A stretch of 64,000 nt of DNA from contig JAODUO010000120.1 of NCBI GenBank assembly GCA_025642075.2, positions 90,001 to 154,000 of the forward strand. Reading direction: 5' to 3'. A program made the position numbers and the translations under genes. The number at the start of each line of letters is the position of its first letter. Within the stretch, counting starts at the first letter, position 1. Below are positions 12,058-22,276 of this stretch, one piece after another. The notes beneath the pieces are model-generated. The model did no database searches. It was given only the letters and a program-made list of their open reading frames with translations, and was not told the DNA's origin. This DNA is from Ridgeia piscesae. Lineage: Eukaryota; Annelida; Polychaeta; Sabellida; Siboglinidae.

Positions 12058-12527
12058 TGTAGCGCTTACATTATTCCGGGCGTTAAAAACGTTTTGGTTG
12101 ACGTTTCTGCGCATGCGCGATATATGTGAAATCATCAATGTTCAGCGAAAAGACAAAACATTTATGGTATAAATATTACGGGTTGTTCGTTAGGATGTAC
12201 ATAACCTCTCAGTAAAGTTATTTGTCGCAAATTAATACAAGGCAAACAAGTTGTGAGGCATATTTTGATAGCAAGCGTAAATCACGTGACAGTAGTGCGC
12301 CATAATCCGTGACAGTGATTTATAAAAACGTAATATTTTATTGCGTTGAACGACATTTTAAGAAACTCTGCACAGTAATCATCACAGGTAAGTTAGCGAA
12401 CAGCTCGTGACATTTATACCGAAAATGCTGTGTTGTTTCGCTGGACATTGGTGATTTTACATTTACTGCGCATGCGCAGAAACGTCAACCGGAACGTTTT
12501 TATCGCCCGGAAAAAGTAAGCGCGACA
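12058..12527. mobile_element. MITE copy 1, 470 bp, long TIRs, 4-bp duplication
   Basis: The ends are inverted repeats of roughly 105 bp. The left starts TGTAGCGCTTACATTATTCC and the right, reverse complemented, starts TGTCGCGCTTACTTTTTCC. Both continue through CGTTGACGTTTCTGCGCATGCGC-type sequence. ACGC flanks both sides (12,054-12,057 and 12,528-12,531), a plausible 4-bp target-site duplication. A second copy lies inverted at 44,618-45,060 and matches along its whole length, including the centre. It encodes no protein and must depend on a transposase supplied elsewhere. The superfamily is not assigned. Confidence 0.85.
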
Positions 12528-12587
12528 ACGCAACTCCTCGCGATAACGTGTGACCAGAGAACATGTAACAGAAAATGTTCACTTCGC

Positions 12588-12597
12588 TATTTATAAT
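12588..12597 (+). promoter_or_regulatory. Possible TATA-like element upstream of the THAP gene
   Basis: The sequence TATTTATAAT lies about 80 bp before the THAP gene start codon, just right of the MITE. It is a weak inference from position and composition only. Confidence 0.3.
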
Positions 12598-12673
12598 GGG
12601 CCACCTTTTTAGCGCGTGGAGCGCTGCGTCCCAAGCGGACGAATGTGCCGCTTCAGTTGCTTGACATTAGACA

Positions 12674-13461
12674 ATGGCAACACCACCGCCAAGTACATCG
12701 AAAAGTCGGAAAAGTCGATCAACCGGCTCATTTTACGCGACCTACGGATGCAACGAGTGTAAGCACATTTCAAGAAGCAGACATTTCTTTCGATTTCCGT
12801 CAAATATTGAGAGGTGAGTTGTGATTATACAAGATTTTTATCGTTTCAGATTGAAAATCTCCAATTATCGCCCAGCTGTTCAACCTGTTGAAACTAAATC
12901 AAGGCTACTATTCTAGGCCAGTCTGATGTCAGTCAATGTCAACACTCAATGACCCCCTGCCCTTTCCCATGCCCCCTGGTGTATGTAGAGCCATTTATTC
13001 CGTTGTAAATAGGAATTTAACTAATGCCGGGCCATGGGCATAGCCATGTTGACTGGCGGCCCATATCCACTGGCACTGTTGACTGTACTGTCATAAGAGT
13101 GTACAGCCGCCAGTCACAGCACCCTGTGTGTATTCCCTCCCCTGTCTGGGGAATATAGATCTAACATGTCACGATATTAATATATTTCAGATCGAAGAGA
13201 TGGGTATTGAATTCCAGACGGAAAGATCTTCTAAATGCAGATGCACAATACCTGAACAGGAACTGTCATATGTGTGACCTCCATTTCCTGGACAGCCAGT
13301 TTATGAACTCCGACACAAAGGAGAGACTTGTGTGGAATGTCATTCCAACAATGTTCGATGACATTTGTCGACCTAGCGATATACCAAATCCTAGGGTTAG
13401 AAAGCCTCCTCGTGACAGGACCACCGCTTCCACCCCAAATGATCACAAAATGCATGACTAA
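12674..13461 (+). CDS. THAP-domain protein, two exons, 136 aa
   Basis: Exon 1 runs 12,674-12,813 and ends at a consensus donor (GAG|GTGAGT). Exon 2 runs 13,191-13,461 after TATATTTCAG. Joined, they give 411 bases, 136 residues plus TAA, with the codon split across the junction. Residues 24-102 form a THAP zinc-dependent DNA-binding domain: Cys26 and Cys29, Trp51 in the expected position, Cys75 and His78 in CDLHF, and VIPTMF matching the conserved AVPTxF end. THAP proteins bind specific DNA sites as transcription regulators, and several derive from transposases. The C-terminal 34 residues are basic and unstructured. A MITE ends about 150 bp upstream. The gene could be a host regulator or a short DNA-binding piece of a transposon. 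A possible non-coding exon follows near 13,606-13,697. Confidence 0.75.
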
Positions 13462-14030
13462 TCAAACAAACCAAGCTCGGTAGGTTGAAATCTAATATAA
13501 ATTCTAACCCTAATATCTGATAACATTTATTGATAATTTATCAATGTAAAATGAAAATGTGTTCACAACAATAGTGACTAAATGTAATAGGTATTTATAT
13601 TTTAGGCTGACCACACATACTGTACCAAGAATGCACCAAGTGACCCGAGTACCAGCAAATCCCCCGACATGGCTGGAGTTAAATGTATAGCAAATGTAAG
13701 ATCAAATGTATACATGATAGGTTACAGTCATCCTGATTCAGGACAAATGAGATGCAATATTAATCATTGATAATTGTTCAATTAAATTTAATTCCAATAT
13801 AAAGCACTCTGGGTACTGTATTTAAAACCATCTGTAACTTCAGTATTGTGTATATCAAGTCACTGGCAAAGCATCAGGGGAGGGGGATGTTCCAAAAATG
13901 TTCAGGTAAAACCTTGATATACCTATGCTCACAAAAAACATCTTGAGGCTGGGCAAACACATTTCACAAATACTGGAACTAAAAATAAGGCTCCGTTATG
14001 AAGGTTCCAGTGCATAGATATGTATGTATT
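13462..14030. other. Downstream flank of the THAP gene
   Basis: A TTTTAG acceptor-like site near 13,605 followed by a GTAAGA donor-like site near 13,698 could bound a 3' untranslated exon. No further coding sequence is seen before the LINE remnant at about 14,040. Confidence 0.3.
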
Positions 14031-14039
14031 GTATTATAA

Positions 14040-15122
14040 TGTATATGTGATACTATTACTCCTTGATAGAAGACAAAGAGTAGTAGTTGATGGGGAGGTT
14101 TCAAACTGGAAATCGGTTTTGAGTGGAGTACCGCAGGGATCAATACTGGGACCTGTTTTATTCTTAATATATATCAATGATTTGGATGATGACATAACAA
14201 GCAAGGTGTTGAAGTTTGCGGACGACACAAAAGTGTTTAGGAAAATTAAAAGTGATGCAGATAGACAGTTTTACAAGATTATCTTAATAAGTTGATAGAA
14301 TGGTCTGAGAAGTGGCAAATGCTGTTTAATTTTGGAAAGTGTAAGTGCCTTCACACAGGCAGGGGAAATTTGAAGATGCAAAATATACAATGGGTGGTAC
14401 TGTACTAAATACTCCCTTTAAAAAGGAAAAGGACTTAGGGTTAACTATTGGTGCTGACATGAAGGTATCAGAGCAGGGGTGGAATTGCAGCAGCGAAGGG
14501 AAACCAAATTCTTGGATTAATTAGGCGAAATATATTTACAAAGAAAAAGAACTAATAATCCCGCTGATAAAACAATAGTTAGGCCTCACTTAGAATATTG
14601 TATACAAGCATGGAGGCCATACCCCAAAGAAGGATATTGTAGAAAAGAAAAGGGGAAAAAGCAACCAAAATGATACCAAAACTGAGGAATATTAGTTATG
14701 AAATGCGTCAAAAAGAATGTGGTTTAACAACACTAAAAACCCAAAGAAATTAGGGAAATCAGATTGAGGTGTTTAAAATTTTTAATGGATTAAAAATATT
14801 GACAGAAATATTTTTTTTCACAGTCAAGAAAGAGAGAAGGACTAGAGGACATGGAGTTACATTAGCAAAGAAGCAGTGTAGACTAGATATTAGAACATTT
14901 TCATTTTCACAAAGAACAGTAAACGAATGGAACAGATTATCAGCTGATTGTGTAGGTGCTAGTAGTGTTAATATATTTAAAACTAAAATCGACATATACC
15001 TAAGACGGGCGGCGTATACTTAGATAGATAGGTTGGACTCTCGATAAGCCAAATGGCTTCCTAGTCCACCTGCCATCTAGAGTTGAATCTCTAGGTGGCA
15101 ATCTTGTTAAATCTTGTTAAAT
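14040..15122 (+). mobile_element. CR1-like LINE remnant, 5' truncated
   Basis: The plus strand holds the second half of a reverse transcriptase and its C-terminus. Landmarks are RQRVVVDGEVSNWKSVLSGV, PQGSILGPVLFLIYINDL and the catalytic box KFADDTKVF near 14,210-14,240. After several register changes come VRPHLEYCIQAW and, at the C-terminus, SQRTVNEWNRLSADCVGASS (about 14,910-14,970). The last coding block ends near 15,023. A short tandem repeat TCTTGTTAAA twice at about 15,102-15,121 probably marks the 3' end. Frames are broken near 14,270, 14,400 and 14,560, so the copy is dead. Confidence 0.85.
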
Positions 15123-15365
15123 GTGTATATAGATTTGGTAAATGATTTGTCTCATTACTTGCATTTATGTACATGCATATACCCTGAATCCTTAACAGCT
15201 ATACTTTACTTTGTATGTGTTTGTATTTGTCATTCAGAATGATTGTGCATATTTATGTTGATTATCTGTGCGCTTGTATTTGAATACAACTGTGATATAA
15301 TAAAACATTTATGGAGATCATCATGTGCACTTGTATAATGAGTATGTCATACAGAATACTTTATA

Positions 15366-15712
15366 CAGGAAATATCCTATAGAAAATAGCCTATAGAAAT
15401 ATCCTATAGTTTTCGGTAGAATAATTTATATAGTTTTCGGAATTGTTTTAGGAAATATCCTATAGGTTTTTTTTTACAATTCTATAAGAAATGTTCAGCA
15501 GGATATTCCCTGTAGGAAGTATTCCATAGAAAACTACGAAATATGCCATGGATTTTATGGAATATTTTCTATAAGCTATATCCCATTGTTTTCTATAGAA
15601 ATAATCCTATGGAATATTCTACAGAAAAATCCTATAGAATATTCTATATAATTCTATGGAAAACTATATGCAAAAATCCTATAAAATATTCTTAGAAAAT
15701 CAATAGTTTTTT
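15366..15712. repeat. Cluster of degenerate AATATCCTATAGAAA-type palindromic repeats
   Basis: Within ~350 bp the short motif ATCCTATAG and its partial complements (CTATAGAA, ATTCTATAG, CTATGGAAT) occur more than ten times in both orientations with irregular spacing. It looks like an old palindromic satellite or foldback remnant. No protein is encoded. Confidence 0.6.
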
Positions 15713-16038
15713 TGCAAGGGGGAATATTTATCGGAATAATGAAAGCCTAACAAGTTACATTATCAAAACACTATTATGACTGCAAAACAATAAACTAAAA
15801 TCACTGTGTTGATATGTTGTGATGTAAATATACTGTACATAATAACACCAATTTAAAAACGTCCAGAAATGATTGCAACAAATCCTGGTGTGTTGAGTTG
15901 ATTAGTTGACACAAACAATTTCCCACAATGACCCCTTATCTGCCCCAGTATTCTGGCATATGGGAAATATCCATACTAATAGGCCATCTACAGTTGCTGG
16001 TAAATTATAACAAGTGAAAAAATTGCATTTTCTTGGGC

Positions 16039-16161
16039 ATGGCGACCGGGTATGAACTTGTGGACAACGACACACCGCCCTTGTTTACACGTGAGCGCCT
16101 GCTGCAGCAGCAGCTTTCTGCCCTAAAAACAAACCGCCATGTGCGTTTAATTTATTCATGA
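16039..16161 (+). CDS. Possible first coding exon or small ORF (40 aa), unknown
   Basis: A short frame begins at ATG in good context (GGGCATGGCG) and reads MATGYELVDN then TPPLFTRERLLQQQL before TGA. The composition is more protein-like and GC-richer than its surroundings, and a possible donor (CAT|GTGCGT) lies at 16,141. No family was recognised. It could be a first exon whose continuation was not found. It could also be chance. Confidence 0.25.
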   Translation: MATGYELVDNDTPPLFTRERLLQQQLSALKTNRHVRLIYS

Positions 16162-17316
16162 CGTCAAAACGCAACCCCGAATAAATTACATTTTGGTTGT
16201 GAATATTTTGGTTGTGAATCATTTAATTACAAGACATGCATGAATAAAAACAAACACAACAATATAAAAAAAAAAACAAGTGCTGATGTGGGTATAGGAA
16301 ATGGGGGGTTGTGGGGAGGGTGCATAATACCGGCCAACGTCAGCGACATAATTTGTACTGCAGGAGGGTGGTCGCTGCCGTAAACCATGGAACCAATCAA
16401 AGTAGGTTTTTAAAAAAATTCAGTGCGCAGCAGCGCTGCGCAGGTTCACGCTTCCGTTTCTCTGCTACAATGTAAATACCTCCATGGCAACACGGATCTA
16501 GCTTATTTGATACGTGTCTTATTGATTATATGTAACAATACAAGATAGAGAACCAAGTAGCAAGTGTAATTTAGTAAAAGTTTAAGAAGATGCACGTGTG
16601 ATGGTGTAATTGCAGGTATTGTCCTTGGTGCTGTTAACTCAAGTTGATGGTATATGGAAATGTTTACCGACTCCAAGATCGACGAAAGTCATTAACCCTT
16701 TGCTTTTGTATCGATGCACGTATGAGCCTGATTTCTAAGGATTAGGCGTATTAAAATAACATATTATTATTATTAATTGTTCATTACTGACACAATACCA
16801 GTCCACACAGTATGCTTCACCACCGGTGTTTGGGTATGTATTTTGCATAAAATAAACAGTATAGTTTGATATTAAAAAGAATTGTGAAAGGACTGGATTA
16901 ATTAAGCTGCTAATTAGACTAGACATGGGGGAAAGGAAAACCCCCCTTTTTATGAAAACAAAAATTTCCCCCAACAAGTCCACATATCATTGCATTGAGC
17001 AGCATCATGCACACTTGTGAAATAACACGCATGAGTCGACTAGTTTCAAATGAGAATGCGAGGTGAAATGTAGATGTGGATCATTATTGCATGTGGCACA
17101 AGAAACAGAATTGATTCCTTGGATCTTGTCGTTGAAAATATATCAGACCCATAATAATTTGATTTAAATCTGTACTTTTTTCTTTTAGGTGCACAGCTTG
17201 ACCATGTATGGTACCAGTCGACATACAGTGTTTACGATAACATGTATGCCATCATGTAACATAACGTCACACCGGCAATCATGTGACATGTGATAATATA
17301 TGACATCTGCTGCCAT
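16162..17316. other. No gene recognised
   Basis: Ordinary sequence with one GC-richer patch at 16,320-16,450 (GCAGCAGCGCTGCGCAGG). No coding, RNA or repeat structure could be supported. Confidence 0.5.
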
Positions 17317-17649
17317 GCCACATGGATTGTTACGCTTCATCTGCCACAGCATCTTTCTAAATTGTATGTAAAGGAAGAATAAAAACAACATAATATTTTA
17401 TGATCTGTGGATACATGCTCACATACTACCAATACTGAATGAAGTGTATATCAGGGGACGACAATGTAGGCGCACACAAGTATGTTATGTTTACTTCCAT
17501 GTGGTTGGAACATAACTAATGACTGTCTAACGTCATGAAGTATTATCAATAATGTTTTCGATATCATTTATAGTTATGCATTATTTTATTTGCAATTTAT
17601 ATCTTAACAAACATCACACTATGTTACACATCATGGAATAGACAAATTA

Positions 17650-17990
17650 GTAATAATTAATAAGTATTAATTAATTAGATTAATTATAACTACTAATTAG
17701 ATTAACTATAACTACTAATTAGATTAATTGTAACTACTAATTAGATTAATTATAACTACTAATTAGATTAATTATAACTACTAATTAGATTAATAATAAC
17801 TACTAATTAGATTAATTATAACTACTAATTAGATTAATTATAACTACTAATTATATTAATTATAACTAGTAATTATAATTAATTATAACTAGTGATTATA
17901 ATTAATTATAACTAATAATTATATTAATTATAACTAATAATTATAATTAAGTATAACTAATAATTATAATTAATTATTAATTCATTAATA
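17650..17990. repeat. 22-bp satellite array in unit 1
   Basis: The unit AACTACTAATTAGATTAATT plus two bases repeats about eight times nearly perfectly and then decays into AACTAGTAATTATAATTAAT variants. Confidence 0.9.
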
Positions 17991-18834
17991 ATGTATTATT
18001 TTATTTGTAATTTATATCTATATAAATTAATTCCATAGAAGTTGTGTTGACATATTACAACATTCCAGTGGTTAATTAATATAACATATTGCAAAATGAT
18101 CAGTCCCGCAGCGTTGACACACATAATGAGTAATTTTTTAACAAAACAGTTTTTTGGAGACATTCCCACCCATGTTTTCCATTATATGTCTCCCCGCGAA
18201 GAAACGCCAGTCGGCGTGACCAATCACGCACCGACTGCGAGAGCGACGTTTGAGGTATTTACGCGGACTTGCTGCTATTTTATTCGCGCCAAAAGTTGTC
18301 CGCATGTCGCAGGGGGACGTGGTATAGCGTTTGGTGGGTATTGTTTTGTTTACTTTTGAAACCTAGGGTTAGAAAAAAAACATAGGGTTTCGTTTTTTGA
18401 ACCCGTAGTCCTATCGCGGCGAAACCAACGCCAAATTGGAGACTTTTTTACTACTATGAACATATGTTAAAATCAGTTCTGTACATATAAAAGTCATAAT
18501 GCCACATGGATTGTCACGCTTAATCGGCCACAGCATCTTTCTAATTTGTATGTAAAGGAAGAATAAAAACAACATAATATTTTATGATCTATCTATGGAT
18601 ACATGCTCACATACTACCAATACTGTATGAAGTGTATATCAGGGGACGACAATGTAAGCACACAAATATGTTATGTTTACTTCCATGTGGTTGGAACGTA
18701 ACTAATGACTCTCTAACGTCATGAAGTATTATCAATAACGTTTTCGATATCATTTATAGTTATGCATTATTTTATTTGCAATTTATATCTTAACAAACAT
18801 CACATGACTACAGATGTTACACATCACAGAATAG

Positions 18835-19205
18835 AAAAATAATTAATAATTAATAAGTAAATAACTAATTATTAATTAATTAATAATTAACGAAATATTT
18901 ATTAATTATATTAATTATAACTAATAATTATATTAATTATAACTAATAATTAGATTGATTATAACTAATAATTATTTTGATTTTAACAAATAATTATATT
19001 AATTATAACTAATAATTAGATTAATTGTAACTAATAATTAGATTAATTATAACTAATAATTAGATTAATTTTAATAATAATTAGATTAATTTTAACTAAT
19101 AATTAGATTAATTTTAACTAATAATTAGATTAATTTTAACTAATAATTAGATTAATTTTAACTAATAATTAGATTAATTATAACTAATAATTATAACTAA
19201 TTATT
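18835..19205. repeat. 22-bp satellite array in unit 2
   Basis: The related unit AACTAATAATTAGATTAATT plus two bases repeats about 13 times. The two arrays differ by unit-wide changes (ACTACTAATT against ACTAATAATT), suggesting separate homogenisation after the larger duplication. Confidence 0.9.
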
Positions 19206-19760
19206 AATTATTGCATTGTTTTATTTGTAATTTATATCTTAAGCATCACATGATGAAATTCATTGATGTTTATATGTCGAGTGTTCTAATCAATTCACCA
19301 ATTAATAAAAAATAATTCCATAGAAGTTGTGTTGACATATTACAACATTCCAGTGGTTAATTAATGTAATATATGGCAAAAGGATCAGTCCCGCAGCGTT
19401 GACACACATAATGGGTAATCTTTCAACAACAGTTTTTTTGGAGAAATTCCCACCCATTTATGTCTCCCCGCGAAGAAACGCCAGTCGGCGTGACCAATCA
19501 CGCAGCGACTGCGAGAGGGACGTTTGAGGTATGTTCACGGACTTGCTATTTATTCGCGCCAAAAGGGGTCCCCACGTCGTAGGGGGACGTGGTGTAGCGT
19601 TTGGAGGGTATTGTTTTGTTTACTTTTGAAACCTAGGGTTAGGAAAAAAACCTAGGGTTTCGTTTTTTGAACCCGTAGTCCTATTGCGGCTAAACCAAAG
19701 CCAAAGTGGAGACTTTTTCACTACTATGAACATATGCTAAAATCATGTACATATAACAGT

Positions 19761-20659
19761 TTTCTGCCAATACAGTTTTGCCTTTGATAAATTTCCTGAT
19801 TTTGTGACAGTTCAACACAATGTAAAGGATACATCCCACTCCAACCATTTCAATGTTGTAATTGTTACCATGTATTGTTCGTTTTACACTAGTATTGTGT
19901 TTTACTTGTTCACATAGTTATGTGCACCAATGACTTTGTTTTCACACTATTTATATGTCCTAATGAAGTTGTTGTGCAATTAAATCGTGCAATTTGAAAA
20001 AAGTAGTAATTTGAACCAAGTGATGTAATTGTTGCATTTGATGTGTTATTTGTTGTTCATGTAATTTATAAAGCCTTGAATTTGTGTTTGCATATATGTG
20101 TTTACTGTAATATTAGTATAAATTAAACTCATGAATGAAGGTAAACTGACCAAGAGCAATGGAGATGGATGAGTGAGTTTGCAATTAATGTACACAATAT
20201 TGTTTTTCCTTTCTAGCACAAACAGAAGGCTTATTTACACATATAATTGAAAACAGGCAATAACAAGAGTGAGGTTGAATAAAATAAACTTGATTTTATT
20301 ATTTTAAATGGCACTTCTGACATCTGTTCCTCTTTACACATACACCATTGAAAGTACAAAATGTGTAGTCATGTGCAATGTGAACCATCAGATCTCTGAA
20401 AATGTGCTATAATGTAATGCATATCATACTAACACAATTGGCTGAAGCACCAACATGCCATGTCAACATTACACCTTGTCTGCTGTTATGTACTATGTCA
20501 GACAGACATCAGGGCAAGTACAATATTCACAGTACAAAAAGTGATTATATCAATAGAAAATATGTTGTTAGTTGCGGCCTCCTCCTCCCCTACAGCCGCC
20601 CGAACAACCCTTTATGTGTGTGAACCAATAATGTGATATAATGTGGCATAAAATAATAA
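19761..20659. other. No gene recognised
   Basis: AT-rich with scattered TGTAATTTG and TTGTGTTT runs. No supported feature. Confidence 0.5.
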
Positions 20660-20661
20660 AC

Positions 20662-20912
20662 CATTGACATCTTACATACATTACAAATAAATTAGGACTA
20701 CCCAGAGCAATGACTGTCTGATGTATCAAATGTATGTGATATTTTTAATAACACGATGTTGTTAAAACCAGTGAGATCCTACATACATTACACATAAATT
20801 ATGACGATACTTAAAGTACATCCGATTTGTAATACTTTAAATAGAAAATGTTGACAAAACCAGTGACATCTGGCTCACATTACAAATAAACTAGGACTAC
20901 ACAGAGCAGCTT
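20662..20912. repeat. Three degenerate copies of a ~50-bp motif
   Basis: Copies beginning AAACCATTGACATC or AAACCAGTGA and ending near ACTACNCAGAGCA start at about 20,662, 20,766 and 20,857, spaced roughly 100 and 90 bp. An old tandem duplication is the simplest reading. Confidence 0.6.
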
Positions 20913-21576
20913 TAATTTTTCATATTTCCCTCGAATAATATCAGATTGGAATTCCCTACCAGATGCAATGGTCACTATTCCTGAACCATAACCTTTTAAA
21001 CAAGCTTTGATACACGAATTCTAACCCAACCCTGACCGTTTGACTTCACTAGGAGTGTTGGCCAGTACTAAAATAAGACAAGACAACACCATTGTACTGT
21101 GACAACATAATATAAACGATTTAAACTTTTTAAATTACATTCCATCTATACATAAAGAACTGGAGATAATACATAAAGTGGCTTTGATTCAAAGATCTTG
21201 CGTTGTATTTAATTTTTGAATATATGAATTAAAATGCTCACATATCTCTAAGTTTATTCCAACGTCAAGACTGGGTACCCGATAGGACATGTATACAAAT
21301 GGACAAGTGTGGCTGAAGTTATTAACGTCATATGTTACACCAAACCTAACTGCCACTTTGGTCAGCAAGAACACCTCTGGCATTTCACTGTCCAGTTGGT
21401 TCCAATCTCTGGTACCACTAAGCCCACTGGACGGAGAGTCAAGGAATCAGTGATTTCAGATTGATGTGATTGGACAGTTAGTATCCAGGATTTTCATGAG
21501 TGGACATAGTCGTTGAATAACATCACATGGGTAGTAGTGATCAATGAATTTTTAGAAAACAGATACACATTCTGAT

Positions 21577-21891
21577 GTGACATTATTCAAGATGTTTGTA
21601 TGCCTATCAATTTCAGTTCTGATGGTACTTCTATCATTTTTGTTGGTCACTGGAAAAAATTGGCAAAGAATTAGAGTTCCTTGCCTAAAAAAAGAAGAAG
21701 TTCATCTTGGGCCTGGTGACAATTTATCTTTTTTCGTCTATGTCATTGTTAGAGAAAGAAACAAATTGACGGATGGAGCGTTTATGAGATGGTGTAACAA
21801 CACATTCACTCATTGGTGTCTCAAATGCCGTCAAGGAAAGTACATGCCAAGTGTAATTCCATTACAAGCAAGTATTTTTGGATTGGCCTGA
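21577..21891 (+). CDS. Hypothetical ORF, 104 aa, N-terminal hydrophobic segment
   Basis: The predicted start has a hydrophobic stretch (MFVCLSISVLMVLLSFLLV, about residues 6-24) resembling a signal peptide or membrane anchor, followed by a lysine-rich segment and five cysteines. No family is recognised and there is no neighbouring gene evidence. The ATG context is poor. It may be a chance frame, and it is listed because it is the most protein-like frame of this stretch. Confidence 0.15.
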   Translation: MTLFKMFVCLSISVLMVLLSFLLVTGKNWQRIRVPCLKKEEVHLGPGDNLSFFVYVIVRERNKLTDGAFMRWCNNTFTHWCLKCRQGKYMPSVIPLQASIFGLA

Positions 21892-22220
21892 CAGGCTTCA
21901 TATGTCTGCTGAAAGTCTATGCGAACGTTTGCCAACAAATGAAAATATCCAGTCTGTGAATGTCTGCCTACTCATAAATGGTATTTTAGAAAAGTAGTAT
22001 ACTGTAATGGGAATTTACCACAGAACATAAAGCTGTAAGTGAAATCTGACTATTAGTGACAATATTAATAAATTCCCATGCAAGTTCTTCACCAGCTGCT
22101 GTATGTGATGATAGGCCGTCCTGTTGTCCAGAATATGGTATGTGACATGATGGCTCCTTGTTCGGGCAGTCTTGATCGAACACCTACACATACCAAAAGA
22201 AATGGTTACTTTTTATTAAC

Positions 22221-22276
22221 ACACACACACACGCGCGCGAGCGCACCGCACACACACACACACACACCCACACACG
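22221..22276. repeat. (CA)n-type microsatellite, interrupted
   Basis: AC repeats interrupted by CGCGCGCGAGCGC in the middle. Confidence 0.9.

Larger units (their letters stand above)
17317..19760 (+). repeat. Tandem duplication, two units of about 1.2 kb
   Basis: The segment from 17,317 (GCCACATGGATTG) to about 18,498 recurs from 18,500 to about 19,760 in the same orientation at high identity. Each unit has three parts in the same order: a unique start with ACAACATAATATTTTATGAT, a 22-bp satellite array, and a GC-richer end with GACCAATCACGC and AACCTAGGGTTAG. The open frame at 18,096-18,359 lies in the last part of unit 1 but is broken in unit 2 by indels, so coding is unlikely. Confidence 0.85.

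Noticed and set aside
18096..18359. 87-codon frame in tandem unit 1
   Set aside because: The matching segment of unit 2 (19,381-19,640) has several indels that destroy the frame, so selection on it is unlikely.
18360..18400. Telomere-like CCTAGGGTTAG near 18,361 and 19,630
   Set aside because: Only one or two units, embedded in the tandem duplication; not an interstitial telomere array.
17650..19205. Possible CRISPR-like array
   Set aside because: Direct 22-bp units are contiguous without unique spacers, and the genome is eukaryotic; it is a satellite.
21189..21383. Minus-strand frame resembling a transposase tail
   Set aside because: The resemblance rests on a few words only, with no catalytic motif and no neighbouring coding sequence.
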